A stretch of DNA of 64,000 nucleotides from Acidimicrobiales bacterium (GTDB lineage: Bacteria; Actinomycetota; Acidimicrobiia; Acidimicrobiales; Aldehydirespiratoraceae): NCBI GenBank assembly GCA_029263175.1, contig JAJCXZ010000101.1, positions 34,718-98,717 of the forward strand, given 5' to 3'. Shown here one piece after another: positions 52,173 to 61,341 of the stretch (positions within the stretch are counted from its first letter, which is position 1; the number at the start of each line of letters is the position of its first letter). A program made the translations under genes and the position numbers. The notes under the pieces were generated by a model. The model searched no databases, had not been told where the DNA came from, and was given only the letters and a program-made list of their open reading frames with translations.

Positions 52173-53813
52173 ATGTCACAAGACCAAGACGCTTATCAAG
52201 CTGCATGGGAAGCCGCCGTCGACGGTGCCCCGATGCGCGAGGTGCCCTTCGAAACCATGTCGGGTGTGCCAATCGACGCGGTCTACGGCGACGGGCCGTT
52301 CCCCGGCCAGTACCCCTACACCCGTGGCTTGTTCCCCGCGGGCTATCGCTCACGGCTCTGGACCATGCGGATGTTCGCCGGCTTCGGCACCGCCGAAGAC
52401 ACCAACCTACGATTCAAGGACATCCTCCGCAACGGTGGCACGGGCCTGTCGACGGCATTCGACATGCCGACGCTCATGGGCCGCGACTCCGACTCATCAT
52501 GGTCGCTCGGTGAGGTCGGTCGAGCCGGAGTCGCCGTCGACACCCTGGCCGACATGGAAGATCTCTACGCCGACATCGACCTTTCCAGAGTGTCGACCTC
52601 GATGACGATCAATGGACCGGCCGCCATCGTCTTGGCGATGTACGTGGCCGTCGCCGAGTTGGGAGGCGTGCCACGAGCTCAGCTGGCCGGCACCATCCAA
52701 AACGACATCCTCAAGGAGTACCAAGCGCAAAAGGAGTACATCTACCCGCCGCGTCCGTCGATGCGAATCGTCACCGACATGATCGACTTCACCAACACCG
52801 AGATGCCTCGCTGGCACCCGGTGTCGATTTCCGGCTACCACATCCGTGAGGCCGGCTCGAACGCCGCCCAGGAACTCGCCTTCACGCTCGCCAATGGCTT
52901 CGCCTACGTGGAAGCCGCGATTGCCGAGGGGCAAGACGTCAACGAATTCGGCCGCCGGCTCAGCTTCTTCTTCAACTCGCACAGCGACTTCTTCGAAGAG
53001 ATCGGCAAGTTCCGCGCCGCCCGTCGAATCTGGGCGCGCTGGATGAAGGAGCGCTTCGGTGCCACCGATGAGCGCGCCATGATGTGCCGGTTCCACACGC
53101 AGACCGCAGGCGTGTCCCTTACTGCCCAACAGCCCGAAAACAACATCGGTCGCGTCGCCATACAGGCGCTCGCCGGAGTGCTCGGCGGCACCCAGAGCCT
53201 CCACACCGACAGCTTCGACGAGGCGCTGGCGCTGCCGACCGAGAAGGCGGCTCGCATCGCCCTGCGCACGCAGCAGATCGTGGCCCACGAGACCGGTGCC
53301 GCGTTGGTGGCCGACCCTCTCGGCGGGTCGAACTATGTCGAATGGATGACCGATGAGATGGAACGGCGAGCCGAGGCAGTCTTCGCTCACCTCGAAGACC
53401 TCGGTAACGGCTCGATTCTCGAAGGCGTCTACGCCGGCATCGACAACGGCTACTTCGTGGGCGAGATCGCCGACTCGGCCTACCGCTTCGAGCGTGAGGT
53501 CAACGCCGGCCGCCGGATCATCGTCGGTGTCAACGAATTCACCGACGGCAACGAGGAGGGCCAGGCCAACCTCCTGCGCATCGATTCCGAGACCGAGGAG
53601 TACCAGCGCAAGCGGCTGGAGACGGTCAAGCATGACCGCGACTCTGCCGCCGTTGCTCGCACCCTCGGCGCTGTCACCGCTGCCGCCGAAGACCCGAGCG
53701 TCAACCTCATGCCGCCGATCATCGACGCGGTCGAGTCATACGCCACCCTCGAAGAGATCGTGATGGCGATGGAGCAGGTGTTCGGCACCTATGTCGAACA
53801 GGCCATCGTCTAG
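52173..53813 (+). CDS. Coenzyme B12-dependent acyl-CoA mutase, large subunit (isobutyryl-CoA mutase type)
   Basis: 546 aa from ATG at 52173. It is the substrate-binding TIM barrel of the methylmalonyl-CoA mutase family without the B12 domain, which is encoded next door. Alignment by hand to P. shermanii MutB gives a steady offset of 21: Arg61, Thr64 and Arg66 match Arg82, Thr85 and Arg87, Gln176 matches Gln197 and His223 matches His244. The two specificity positions differ: Tyr89 is Phe68 and Arg207 is Gln186. Phe/Gln is the pair known for isobutyryl-CoA mutase. Arg207 binds the carboxylate of methylmalonyl-CoA, so that substrate is unlikely. The position equal to Ala116 keeps Ala (Ala95). 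Confidence 0.9.
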   Translation: MSQDQDAYQAAWEAAVDGAPMREVPFETMSGVPIDAVYGDGPFPGQYPYTRGLFPAGYRSRLWTMRMFAGFGTAEDTNLRFKDILRNGGTGLSTAFDMPTLMGRDSDSSWSLGEVGRAGVAVDTLADMEDLYADIDLSRVSTSMTINGPAAIVLAMYVAVAELGGVPRAQLAGTIQNDILKEYQAQKEYIYPPRPSMRIVTDMIDFTNTEMPRWHPVSISGYHIREAGSNAAQELAFTLANGFAYVEAAIAEGQDVNEFGRRLSFFFNSHSDFFEEIGKFRAARRIWARWMKERFGATDERAMMCRFHTQTAGVSLTAQQPENNIGRVAIQALAGVLGGTQSLHTDSFDEALALPTEKAARIALRTQQIVAHETGAALVADPLGGSNYVEWMTDEMERRAEAVFAHLEDLGNGSILEGVYAGIDNGYFVGEIADSAYRFEREVNAGRRIIVGVNEFTDGNEEGQANLLRIDSETEEYQRKRLETVKHDRDSAAVARTLGAVTAAAEDPSVNLMPPIIDAVESYATLEEIVMAMEQVFGTYVEQAIV

Positions 53814-53838
53814 AACTGCAGTCCAGGAGAATCTGAAG

Positions 53839-54246
53839 ATGCCCGAAGAACACAAGATCCGCGTTGTGCTGGCCAAGCTCGGCCTCGATGGCCACGATCG
53901 TGGCATCAAGGTCGTGGCCCGCATCCTGCGTGACGCCGGCATCGAGGTGATCTATCTCGGCCTGCGTCAGACCACCGAGTCGATCGTGTCGGCGGCCGAG
54001 CAAGAGGACGCCGATGCCATCGGTCTCTCGATGCACAACGCCGGCCACCTCGTACTGGCGCCGGCGATGATGGCAGCGCTCGACGACGCCGATCTCGACA
54101 TTCCGTTGATCATCGGCGGCATCGTCCCCGACGTCGATGTTCCCGTGCTCCAGGCGGCCGGCGTCGCCGCCATTCTGGGCCCCGGTGCTCCGGCCGACGA
54201 AGTCGTCGCCGCCGTACGCAACGCAGTCGCAGCCGCCGCAACGTGA
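53839..54246 (+). CDS. Acyl-CoA mutase small subunit, B12-binding
   Basis: 135 aa from ATG at 53839, with AGGAG about 10 bases upstream. It is the cobalamin domain of a split mutase. The His that ligates cobalt is in LGLDGHDRGIKVVAR (DxHxxG), with GLSMHNAGHLVLAP and IPLIIGGIVP as the later B12 loops. It starts 25 bases after the large subunit and overlaps the G-protein chaperone gene as GTGA. Confidence 0.95.
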   Translation: MPEEHKIRVVLAKLGLDGHDRGIKVVARILRDAGIEVIYLGLRQTTESIVSAAEQEDADAIGLSMHNAGHLVLAPAMMAALDDADLDIPLIIGGIVPDVDVPVLQAAGVAAILGPGAPADEVVAAVRNAVAAAAT

Positions 54247-55193
54247 GCGTTCGCTCGCTGCCGCCCGATGAGCTCGTCGACGCGGCCCGCTCCGGTAACC
54301 GACGCGCCATCGGGCGCCTCCTGACGCTGGTCGAGCGCGGTGGCGCGGTGGCCGATGCGATCACCGACCTCACTCACCCGCTCATCGGTGGCGCACACGT
54401 CGTTGGCATCACCGGCGCCCCTGGTGCCGGCAAGTCGACTCTCACCGGTCAACTCACCCGGATCCTGCCGGAAATGGGCCTGACGCCCGCCGTGCTTGCC
54501 GTGGATCCGTCGTCACCGCTCAGCGGCGGTGCCATCCTGGGCGATCGCGTCCGCATGGACGGGGTGGCCGGTGAAGAGGTGTTCATCCGATCGGTCGCCA
54601 CTCGCGGCCATGCCGGTGGACTCGCGCTTTCGGTGCCCGGCGCCGTGCGCGTGTTTGATGCCGTCGGCTTTGATCCGGTGATCATCGAGACCGTTGGAGT
54701 CGGCCAGGTCGAGGTCGATGTCGTCGGCGCGGCCGACACTGCTGTCGTGGTGGTCAATCCCGGCTGGGGCGATGCAGTTCAGGCCAACAAGGCGGGTCTG
54801 CTCGAGGTGGCTGACGTATTCGTGATCAACAAGGCCGACCGACCCGGTGCCAACGACACCCGCCGCGACCTCGAGCTCATGCTCGACCTGTCGCACATGA
54901 GCGGCCAGGAGGACGAGTCCGGCTACCGCCCTCCAATCATCATGACCACCGCCACCGATGGCAGCGGCGTCAGCAACGTGTGGGATGCCGTCCAGGCCCA
55001 CCGGGCTCATCTCGACGCGACAGGGAAGCTGGCCGAGCGACGAGCCGCTCGGCTTCGCTACGAGGTGGCCAACCGCGTCGACGCGGCGCTAGGGGCGCGA
55101 ATCACTGCCGCACTCGATGGCTACGATCTCGACCCCGATCGTTCGCCAGCCGCCCACGCCGAGAACGTGGTCGGTTTGATCACGCTGAGCTGA
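54243..55193 (+). CDS. meaB: MeaB/ArgK-family GTPase chaperone of the acyl-CoA mutase
   Basis: 316 aa from GTG, overlapping the small subunit stop by 4 bases. G-domain with VVGITGAPGAGKSTLTGQL (Walker A, near 55-75), VDPSSPLSGGAILGDRVRM, the switch region EEVFIRSVATRGHAGGL, VIIETVGVGQVEVDV (Walker B region) and VINKADRP (NKxD). These GTPases load and protect adenosylcobalamin in their partner mutase; the partner here is clearly the adjacent split enzyme. The length is normal for the family. Confidence 0.95.
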   Translation: MSVRSLPPDELVDAARSGNRRAIGRLLTLVERGGAVADAITDLTHPLIGGAHVVGITGAPGAGKSTLTGQLTRILPEMGLTPAVLAVDPSSPLSGGAILGDRVRMDGVAGEEVFIRSVATRGHAGGLALSVPGAVRVFDAVGFDPVIIETVGVGQVEVDVVGAADTAVVVVNPGWGDAVQANKAGLLEVADVFVINKADRPGANDTRRDLELMLDLSHMSGQEDESGYRPPIIMTTATDGSGVSNVWDAVQAHRAHLDATGKLAERRAARLRYEVANRVDAALGARITAALDGYDLDPDRSPAAHAENVVGLITLS

Positions 55194-55205
55194 GTCCGGG
55201 CCAAT

Positions 55206-56225
55206 TCATGGCTGCGGTTGCCCCACAACGTCTTTCCAATGCGGACGGGGTTCTCCGGGCGCTGACCACTGCGGGTCATGGGGCTTCTCGCCTCGGCGAA
55301 CTCGGCGTTCGTAGTCGACTCGCCATCGGACGCGGTCGAGCACCGAGCCGACGTAGGCAATCACGAGCTGAGCGCGGCCAATCGGTCCAACCGGGGCCAG
55401 CACCGCGACCTTGAGCAGCGAGGCGTAGCGACGGCGCAGGTTCCAATGCAGTCGAAGCCTCCCTGACACCGACGGGTCGTAGAAATCCTGTTGTGACCGC
55501 GGATCAGGCTTGCGTTCATAGGTCGAGGATGACTCCTCGTGCCGACGCAGGAAAACCTGCAATCCTGGCACTTCGATCACGTGACCCTGCAGCACGACAT
55601 CCGCCATCATCGGCAAATCGGCCCCGAAGAACGAACCCATCCGGCGCGCTCGGCGAAGGAGGTCCGAGCGCATCACGCCGAACACGAGAACGTTTGCGGT
55701 GCTTCCATCTTCAAGAATCGCTCTGAACGCTTGACGTCCTCGGGCGACGGTGTCGTGGGACCAGTCCGGCATGGTGACCCGTTGGCTGAAGGCGTACATC
55801 AGCTCTGACTGCTCGTTGATGAATGCTGTGCCGGGATACGCAAGCACAGCGTCGGGATCCGCCTCGAGAGCCGAGATGCAGGACCCGAGCATGTCCGGGC
55901 CGATCGGATCATCGATCGCCACCCACTTGAAGTAGGGGCTGTCGCACTCATCGAATGCGAGGTTGAAGTTCGCGGCGGCGCCGAGGTTCGTCTCGTTGCG
56001 GCGGAGCCGGATTCGATCATCCCTCGCCATGTATCGCTCAACGAGTTCTGGCGTTGAGTCCGTCGACGCGTTGTCGACCACGACGATCTCGAAGTCCGAG
56101 TAGGACTGACTCAGCAAGCTGTCGAGCGCTTCCTCGATGAAGTCTTCGCCGTTGTAGACCGGCATACCGACGCACAGCGACGGACGCGGAGGGGTTTCTT
56201 GAGCTGTCATTACTCGTTCATTCAA
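55206..56225 (-). CDS. Family 2 glycosyltransferase
   Basis: 339 aa. GT-A fold with SLCVGMPVYNGEDFIEEALD, FEIVVVDNASTDSTPELVER and YFKWVAIDDPIGPDML, where the DxD-type metal motif has become DDP. The C-terminal region is basic and lacks clear membrane helices. It is the last gene of the minus-strand sugar operon and overlaps the upstream methyltransferase by 8 bases; it is a good candidate to transfer the C-methylated sugar made by that operon. Confidence 0.88.
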   Translation of the reverse strand: MNERVMTAQETPPRPSLCVGMPVYNGEDFIEEALDSLLSQSYSDFEIVVVDNASTDSTPELVERYMARDDRIRLRRNETNLGAAANFNLAFDECDSPYFKWVAIDDPIGPDMLGSCISALEADPDAVLAYPGTAFINEQSELMYAFSQRVTMPDWSHDTVARGRQAFRAILEDGSTANVLVFGVMRSDLLRRARRMGSFFGADLPMMADVVLQGHVIEVPGLQVFLRRHEESSSTYERKPDPRSQQDFYDPSVSGRLRLHWNLRRRYASLLKVAVLAPVGPIGRAQLVIAYVGSVLDRVRWRVDYERRVRRGEKPHDPQWSAPGEPRPHWKDVVGQPQP

Positions 56226-57405
56226 TCGGGGTGAGAGTCGGATCGAGATCCATCGCGTGGAGCTGTGCTCGGATCTCCTCGAGATAGATCGGATTCATCA
56301 CAATCACCTCGTCGGGCCGAATCGACGCAAGTTCGTCGGGTCCGATGACGCGGTGACCAGTCCGTGCGAGGTAGGTCCCCTGTTTGTTCGGATTGATGTC
56401 CACCGCGCCCAGGATCTCATCTCCGATGCCGAGCGTCGTGAGGAACGCCACGGCCTTGGATCCGCCGCCCCACAAGACGATCCGGCGGCCGCTGGTAGCT
56501 GCATCGGAGATTCGCCGCCGCCACACGTCAAGACGCACGGGCACATCGAGGCGGAAACGTTGTACCTCGTCAGCCAGCAGGCTGACATCCTTTTCGGCTG
56601 GCTGACGAGGTAGTGCTTTCTTGCCTGTCGGCTCAACGCTCGGGCGGGCTGCGATCACGAGATACTGGTCGTCGTAGTCGGTCCAGAGATCGTCGACCTC
56701 GAAACCACAGCTGCGAAACAGATGAGCGAGCGAGCCCGGGCTGAAATACTGGCAGTGTTCGTAGTAGACGTCCCAGAACGCCTGATCGCCGATCACGTAG
56801 TCGGCGTTGGGGATCTGAAAACACACGTGTGTGTCGGGTCGATCTCCGATCGCCTTCCGGAGATCGGTCACGAACTGCCTGGTGTCGATGATGTGTTCGA
56901 GGGTCATCTTGCACACGACGAAGTCCGCCGAATGATCGGTGTACTCGTCGCCGTAGAAGTCAGCCACGAACGTGACGTGGGTGTCCTCAGGAATGGGAAC
57001 GCGCCCGGGCTGGTAGGCCGGATCGAACCCGACACCGCGGTTGCCGCCCCGTTCACACAGCATCACGAGGAACTCGCCGTTTCCGCATCCGATCTCGATG
57101 ACCTCACGATCGTGCAGGTCGAATCGATCGATCATGTCGTCGGCCAGACGTCGATGGAAGGAGTTGAAGACCGCCGAGTAGCCCTGGGTGGACTCGTAGC
57201 GCCCCGAGTACTCCGCGAGCGCCTGTTTGAATGCCGCGTTGAAGACATGGCCGCATGTGCCACAGAAGGAGAGTCGAATCTGGCCCACTGGAAGCGATAC
57301 GGCCTCTTCTCGCGTATCAAGCAGCAACGCACTGTTGGTCGGGACGTCATCCACGGAGAAGAAGACATCGATATCCGACGAATGGCAACCGGGGCAACGA
57401 GTCAT
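56218..57405 (-). CDS. Sugar C-methyltransferase-like SAM-dependent methyltransferase (1)
   Basis: 395 aa. It opens with a zinc-type CPGC / CGTC pair (Cys4, Cys7 and a second pair near residue 48), then a SAM domain with VIEIGCGNGEFLVML (near 101), and closes with the C-terminal domain that has VLWGGGSKAVAFLTTLG and INPNKQGTYLARTGHRV. This three-part build is that of sugar C-methyltransferases such as TylC3 and NovU. It would put a methyl group on a keto-sugar nucleotide. It overlaps the second methyltransferase by 4 bases and the glycosyltransferase by 8. Confidence 0.85.
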   Translation of the reverse strand: MTRCPGCHSSDIDVFFSVDDVPTNSALLLDTREEAVSLPVGQIRLSFCGTCGHVFNAAFKQALAEYSGRYESTQGYSAVFNSFHRRLADDMIDRFDLHDREVIEIGCGNGEFLVMLCERGGNRGVGFDPAYQPGRVPIPEDTHVTFVADFYGDEYTDHSADFVVCKMTLEHIIDTRQFVTDLRKAIGDRPDTHVCFQIPNADYVIGDQAFWDVYYEHCQYFSPGSLAHLFRSCGFEVDDLWTDYDDQYLVIAARPSVEPTGKKALPRQPAEKDVSLLADEVQRFRLDVPVRLDVWRRRISDAATSGRRIVLWGGGSKAVAFLTTLGIGDEILGAVDINPNKQGTYLARTGHRVIGPDELASIRPDEVIVMNPIYLEEIRAQLHAMDLDPTLTPIE

Positions 57406-58667
57406 GTTTGGCCGGCTCCCCCGTTCACGATTCTCGGTTCAGGGACAGGAACGATGAACTTTCCACCGGCTGCCATGTAGTCAGCGTTCTGTTCCATGAT
57501 CTCTGCCGCAAAGTTCCAGGCCAGGATCAAGACGTAGTCGGGTTGGTCGGCCAGGAGCCGACGGGGGGAGACGATCGGGATCAGATTCCCTCCCATGTGT
57601 CGCCCCTGCTTGTACTCGTTGAGGTCGCAGATGTACGTGAGATCTTCAGCATCGATGCCGCAGTAGGCAAGGAGTGTTGTGCCCTTCGCGGCAGCTGCAT
57701 AGCCGACGAGGCTGCCGCCCTCTGCCTGAACGTCGTCGATGATTGCGCGAAGCTCCGTGCGCAGGGAGTCGATCCTCGTTGCGAACGTTCGAAACGCTTC
57801 AGGACCGTCAAAGCTCCGTTCCGTTTCCATCGCCAACAGCTCATCGACCGATCGATCACGATTGAGTGTCGGCTCGATGAACAAGCGAAGCGAGCCGCCA
57901 TGAATCGACGTACGTTCGACCCGGTTGAGATGGAGCGAGTGCCGAGCGAAGAGCGGGACCAATGCGGTGATCGAGAAGTAACAGAGGTGCTGGTGATAGA
58001 CCGTGTCGAATTCACAATGGTCGACCAGATCAACCACATAGGGACACTCGATGACTGCGAGTCCGTCGTCATCCAGAACCGTGGCGATCCCGGACACGAA
58101 GTCGTTCAGATCCGCCACGTGGGCAAGCACGTTGTTACCCAGGAACAGCGAGGCGCGACCTTGCGCCTCGGTAATCTTCGCCGCAGTGCGCGAACCGAAG
58201 AACTCGAGCTGTGTCGGGACGCCGCGATCGATCGCCGCTTGTGCCGGCGCAGCGGATGGGTCCACCCCAAGCACCCGCCAGCCCGCATCGGCGAAGTGCA
58301 CCAACAAGCAGCCGTCGTTCGACGCGGCCTCGACGGCCAGGGGGTTGTCGCCCCAATCGCGCGACTCGATGATCGATTTCGCACTCGCCCCGAAGTGAGC
58401 GATCAGACGTGGTGACACCGACGAGAAGTACGGATACTCGTCGTTGAAGAGAACCTCGGGGTCGACCGTCTCGGAGATCTGCACCAGTCCACAGCTCGGG
58501 CAAACCACCAGAGTCAGTGGGGCGTGGGGCTGTGGTTCGTCGAGACGGTCGGCCCGCACGAGACGGTCGGCAAGTGGCGTCGATCCAAACGCGACCACCA
58601 GCTCGAGTTCGTCCCAGCCGCACGAGCGACACGTTGATTCGACGACGACGGAAGGGTCAGACGTCAC
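57402..58667 (-). CDS. Sugar C-methyltransferase-like SAM-dependent methyltransferase (2)
   Basis: 421 aa from GTG at 58667, which overlaps the upstream stop as GTGA and has GAGG before it; an earlier GTG at 58685 is less likely. Same build as the gene after it: Cys pairs CRSC and CPSC at the start, a SAM region with AVEAASNDGCLLVHFADAGW, and a C-terminal part with VGYAAAAKGTTLLAYCGI and EYKQGRHMGGNLIPIVSP. The N-terminal half, with PLADRL and DPEVLFNDEYPYFSSVS, is closest to TylC3/EvaC-type C-3 methyltransferases as I know them. Two such enzymes in one operon suggest two methylation steps or two sites. Confidence 0.88.
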   Translation of the reverse strand: MTSDPSVVVESTCRSCGWDELELVVAFGSTPLADRLVRADRLDEPQPHAPLTLVVCPSCGLVQISETVDPEVLFNDEYPYFSSVSPRLIAHFGASAKSIIESRDWGDNPLAVEAASNDGCLLVHFADAGWRVLGVDPSAAPAQAAIDRGVPTQLEFFGSRTAAKITEAQGRASLFLGNNVLAHVADLNDFVSGIATVLDDDGLAVIECPYVVDLVDHCEFDTVYHQHLCYFSITALVPLFARHSLHLNRVERTSIHGGSLRLFIEPTLNRDRSVDELLAMETERSFDGPEAFRTFATRIDSLRTELRAIIDDVQAEGGSLVGYAAAAKGTTLLAYCGIDAEDLTYICDLNEYKQGRHMGGNLIPIVSPRRLLADQPDYVLILAWNFAAEIMEQNADYMAAGGKFIVPVPEPRIVNGGAGQT

Positions 58668-59704
58668 TGTCCATCCTCGGAGCACCAGCGGAGGTCGGTA
58701 CCGAGCTCCCCCGCGGCGATCAACGCGCGCACATGGTCGATGCGCCGGTAGCGCGGGCCCTCGAAGTCATCCAAGGCAACGCCGACATCTACGTACGCAT
58801 CGCGAAGTTCAGCTGCGCCCTTCTCGGCCGTCCACACCGGCTGATAGTGCGGCATCGCATCGAGGATCTTGTCGCAGTTGACCCGGTAGTCACGCACATC
58901 TGCGCTCGCACCCTTCGCGTAGCCAACTTTCGAATCCGGCACCACGTTCGCCACGATCTCGGCGAGATCACGGATCTGGTAGTTCTCGGCCGTTCGGCCG
59001 ACGTTGAAAGCCTCGTTGTGGACGCGTTCGCGTGGAGCGTCGAGGGCGGCGAGGAATGCGCCCGCCATGTCACGCACGTGGACCACCGGCCGCCACGGCG
59101 AGCCGTCGCTCTTCAACATGACCTCCCCTGTGCACACAGCCCATGCGGTGAGATTGTTGATCACCAGATCGAAACGAATGCGAGGAGACAGGCCGTAGGC
59201 GGTCCCGCTCCGAAGGTAGATGGGTGAAAAGTCATCGTCGGCAAGTCCGCTCAGCGCTCGCTCGACGTCGACTTTCGATCGGCCGTAGGGCGTCACTGGG
59301 TTGAACGACGAGTCTTCGGTGAGCCAGTCGTCGACGCCTGCCCCGTAGTTGCTGCATGACGACGAAAAGACAAAGCGTTCGACGCCGGCCGCCTTGGCCA
59401 TTTCGGCAAGGCGTACCGATGCTCGGAAGTTGATGTCAGCGGTGAGGTCGGCGTTGAGGTCACCGAGTGGGTCGTTGGACAACCCAGCCAGATGAACAAC
59501 GGCGTCGACACCTTCCATGGCTTCGGGTCCGACGTCGCGAATATCGGTTCGAGCAGAAGGCACTTCGACCCAGGTGTGGTGCCCGAACGTCGACGCACGA
59601 TAGAGGTCAGTGTCGAGCCCGACGATGTCGTGCCCAGCGGACTTCAGTAGTGGAACGAGGATCGCGCCGACGTAGCCACGGTCTCCGGTGACGAGAATCC
59701 GCAT
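58664..59704 (-). CDS. NAD-dependent sugar epimerase/dehydratase (extended SDR)
   Basis: 346 aa from ATG at 59704 (one base shared with the rfbF stop); the longer open frame is a shadow of rfbF. The NAD-binding GDRGYVGAILVPLLKSAG is at the N-terminus; the catalytic Ser is in FSSSCSNYGAG and the YxxxK is in VTPYGRSKVDVE. The later WRPVVHVRDMAGAFLAAL fits this family. It resembles the epimerase/reductase type rather than CDP-glucose 4,6-dehydratase, so the 4,6-dehydration step may be done elsewhere. It lies between rfbF and the methyltransferase genes with overlapping ends. Confidence 0.9.
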   Translation of the reverse strand: MRILVTGDRGYVGAILVPLLKSAGHDIVGLDTDLYRASTFGHHTWVEVPSARTDIRDVGPEAMEGVDAVVHLAGLSNDPLGDLNADLTADINFRASVRLAEMAKAAGVERFVFSSSCSNYGAGVDDWLTEDSSFNPVTPYGRSKVDVERALSGLADDDFSPIYLRSGTAYGLSPRIRFDLVINNLTAWAVCTGEVMLKSDGSPWRPVVHVRDMAGAFLAALDAPRERVHNEAFNVGRTAENYQIRDLAEIVANVVPDSKVGYAKGASADVRDYRVNCDKILDAMPHYQPVWTAEKGAAELRDAYVDVGVALDDFEGPRYRRIDHVRALIAAGELGTDLRWCSEDGQ

Positions 59705-60477
59705 CAGTCGAATGCGCCGATCCACGGGGCTTTGCCCTCCTGCCACATCGTCTCGAGTAGGACCTTTTCGCGCAGGGTGTCCATGCACTGCCAGAATCCA
59801 TGGTGGTGATACGCCATGAGTTCCCCTGCGGCGGCCAGTCTTTCGAGCGGCGCGTGCTCGAACATCGTCTTGTCGCCATCGATGTAGTCGGCCACTCCTG
59901 GCTCCATCACGAAGAAGGCGCCGTTGATCCATCCCTCTCCGATCTGAGGCTTCTCGCTGAACTCGACCACTTGGTCGCCGTCGATCACCAGGTGCCCGTA
60001 TCGGGCTGGGGGACGCACCGCCGTGAGTGTCACCAGCTTTCCGTGTGATCGGTGAAACTCGAGGAGTGCATTGAGGTCGACGTCGGCGAGACCGTCGCCC
60101 CACGTCATCATGAACGTTCCCTCACCCATGTGGGGCATCATTCGAAGGATTCGGCCACCGGTCATCGTGTCGATGCCGGTTTCGATCAGATCGACCGTCC
60201 AGTCGAGCGCGGCGTCTCGGTGCGAGACGACGTCGCCGGTCTTCATGTTGATGCTCACACTCCCTTGGCCACTGGCGATGCCGACCATGTGTTGCTTGAT
60301 GATCTCGCCCTTGTAGCCCAGTCCGATCACGAACTCCTCATGACCGAAATGGGAGTAGTGCCGCATGATGTGCTCGAGGATCGGGCGGCCACCGATTTCG
60401 ACCATGGGTTTCGGCCGGATCTGCGTCTCTTCAGCGAGCCTCGTCCCTTTTCCGCCGGCGAGTATGCCAACTTTCAT
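59704..60477 (-). CDS. rfbF: Glucose-1-phosphate cytidylyltransferase
   Basis: 257 aa. Makes CDP-glucose from CTP and glucose-1-phosphate. Signature is the start ILAGGKGTRLAEETQIRPKP, followed by MVEIGGRPILEHIMRHY, FMMTWGDGLADVDL with the metal Asp, and WINGAFFVMEPGV; length is typical. AGGAGGAG a few bases upstream of the ATG is the strongest ribosome-binding site in the window. It is the first gene of the minus-strand operon and defines the pathway as CDP-linked. The 132 bases to the divergent dehydrogenase gene should hold both promoters. Confidence 0.94.
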   Translation of the reverse strand: MKVGILAGGKGTRLAEETQIRPKPMVEIGGRPILEHIMRHYSHFGHEEFVIGLGYKGEIIKQHMVGIASGQGSVSINMKTGDVVSHRDAALDWTVDLIETGIDTMTGGRILRMMPHMGEGTFMMTWGDGLADVDLNALLEFHRSHGKLVTLTAVRPPARYGHLVIDGDQVVEFSEKPQIGEGWINGAFFVMEPGVADYIDGDKTMFEHAPLERLAAAGELMAYHHHGFWQCMDTLREKVLLETMWQEGKAPWIGAFD

Positions 60478-60609
60478 GGAAACTCCTCCTGAGAGGTCTC
60501 TTCACTCCATCGACAGTTTCGCGCCAGAACAGAGGGAATGCGCGTCCGGTATCTGAACTGCGGCGATCGGTTTTCGGGTGGTTCGCGCCTTGACCTAGGC
60601 TGCCGCTTC

Positions 60610-61341
60610 ATGGGAAGACTGGACGGCAAGATCGCACTCATCACCGGCGGAGCGCGCGGGCAAGGCGCTGCTGAGGCCAAGCTGTTCGCGGCAGAAGGCG
60701 CCACCGTGCGTATCACCGACGTGCTCGACGATCTCGGCAACGAGACCGCCGCATCGCTGGGCGACGCCGTGTCGTACCGGCATCACGATGTGGCTGCCGG
60801 CGATCAGTGGACGAGGGTGACCGACGAACTGCTCGCGGAGTTCGGTCGGCTCGACGTTCTCGTCAACAACGCGGGCATCTTCCAGATGGGAACCCTGGAG
60901 ACCACCACGCTCGACGACTGGGATCGCATGATCGCCATCAACCAGACCGGTACGTTCCTCGGGATGCAGGCCGCCGCTCGCCCCATGAAGGAACAAAGGA
61001 GCGGAAGCATCATCAACATCTCCTCCATCGCGGGGCTCAGCGGGGCTGCGATGGCGCACTCGTATGCGGCCACGAAGTGGGCGGTTCGCGGCATGACGAA
61101 GTCCGCGGCTCGAGAGCTCGCCGAGTACCAGGTGCGCGTGAATTCGATTCATCCCGGGATCATCGAAACACCGATGCTGGAAGCGTTCGGCGCCATGCGT
61201 GAGCAGATCGAGCAGGCGATCCCCTTTGGCCGCACGGCTGAGGCGAGTGAGGTCGCCGCGCTTGCGCTGTTCCTGGCGTCTGACGAGTCGTCATACTCGT
61301 CGGGCCACGAGTTCGTCATCGATGGGGCAATGCGGGCGTGA
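60610..61341 (+). CDS. Short-chain dehydrogenase/reductase
   Basis: 243 aa from ATG at 60610; the open frame starts at 60538 but the extra residues (GDRFSGGSRLD and neighbours) do not belong to the fold. Classical SDR: cofactor motif LITGGARGQGAAEA, NNAGIFQMG, the catalytic Ser in INISSIAGLSG and the YxxxK in SYAATKWAV, then VNSIHPGIIETPM. It reduces or oxidises an alcohol/ketone, perhaps a steroid or hydroxyacyl compound. Its last three codons and stop lie inside the first 26-bp repeat, and the stop overlaps a GTG as GTGA. Confidence 0.92.
   Translation: MGRLDGKIALITGGARGQGAAEAKLFAAEGATVRITDVLDDLGNETAASLGDAVSYRHHDVAAGDQWTRVTDELLAEFGRLDVLVNNAGIFQMGTLETTTLDDWDRMIAINQTGTFLGMQAAARPMKEQRSGSIINISSIAGLSGAAMAHSYAATKWAVRGMTKSAARELAEYQVRVNSIHPGIIETPMLEAFGAMREQIEQAIPFGRTAEASEVAALALFLASDESSYSSGHEFVIDGAMRA

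Noticed and set aside
52173..53813. Methylmalonyl-CoA mutase
   Set aside because: The carboxylate-binding Arg207 equivalent is Gln186 and Tyr89 is Phe68, which fits isobutyryl-CoA mutase better.
52173..53813. 2-Hydroxyisobutyryl-CoA mutase
   Set aside because: That enzyme has Ile at the Tyr89 position and an Asp near Ala116; here these are Phe68 and Ala95.
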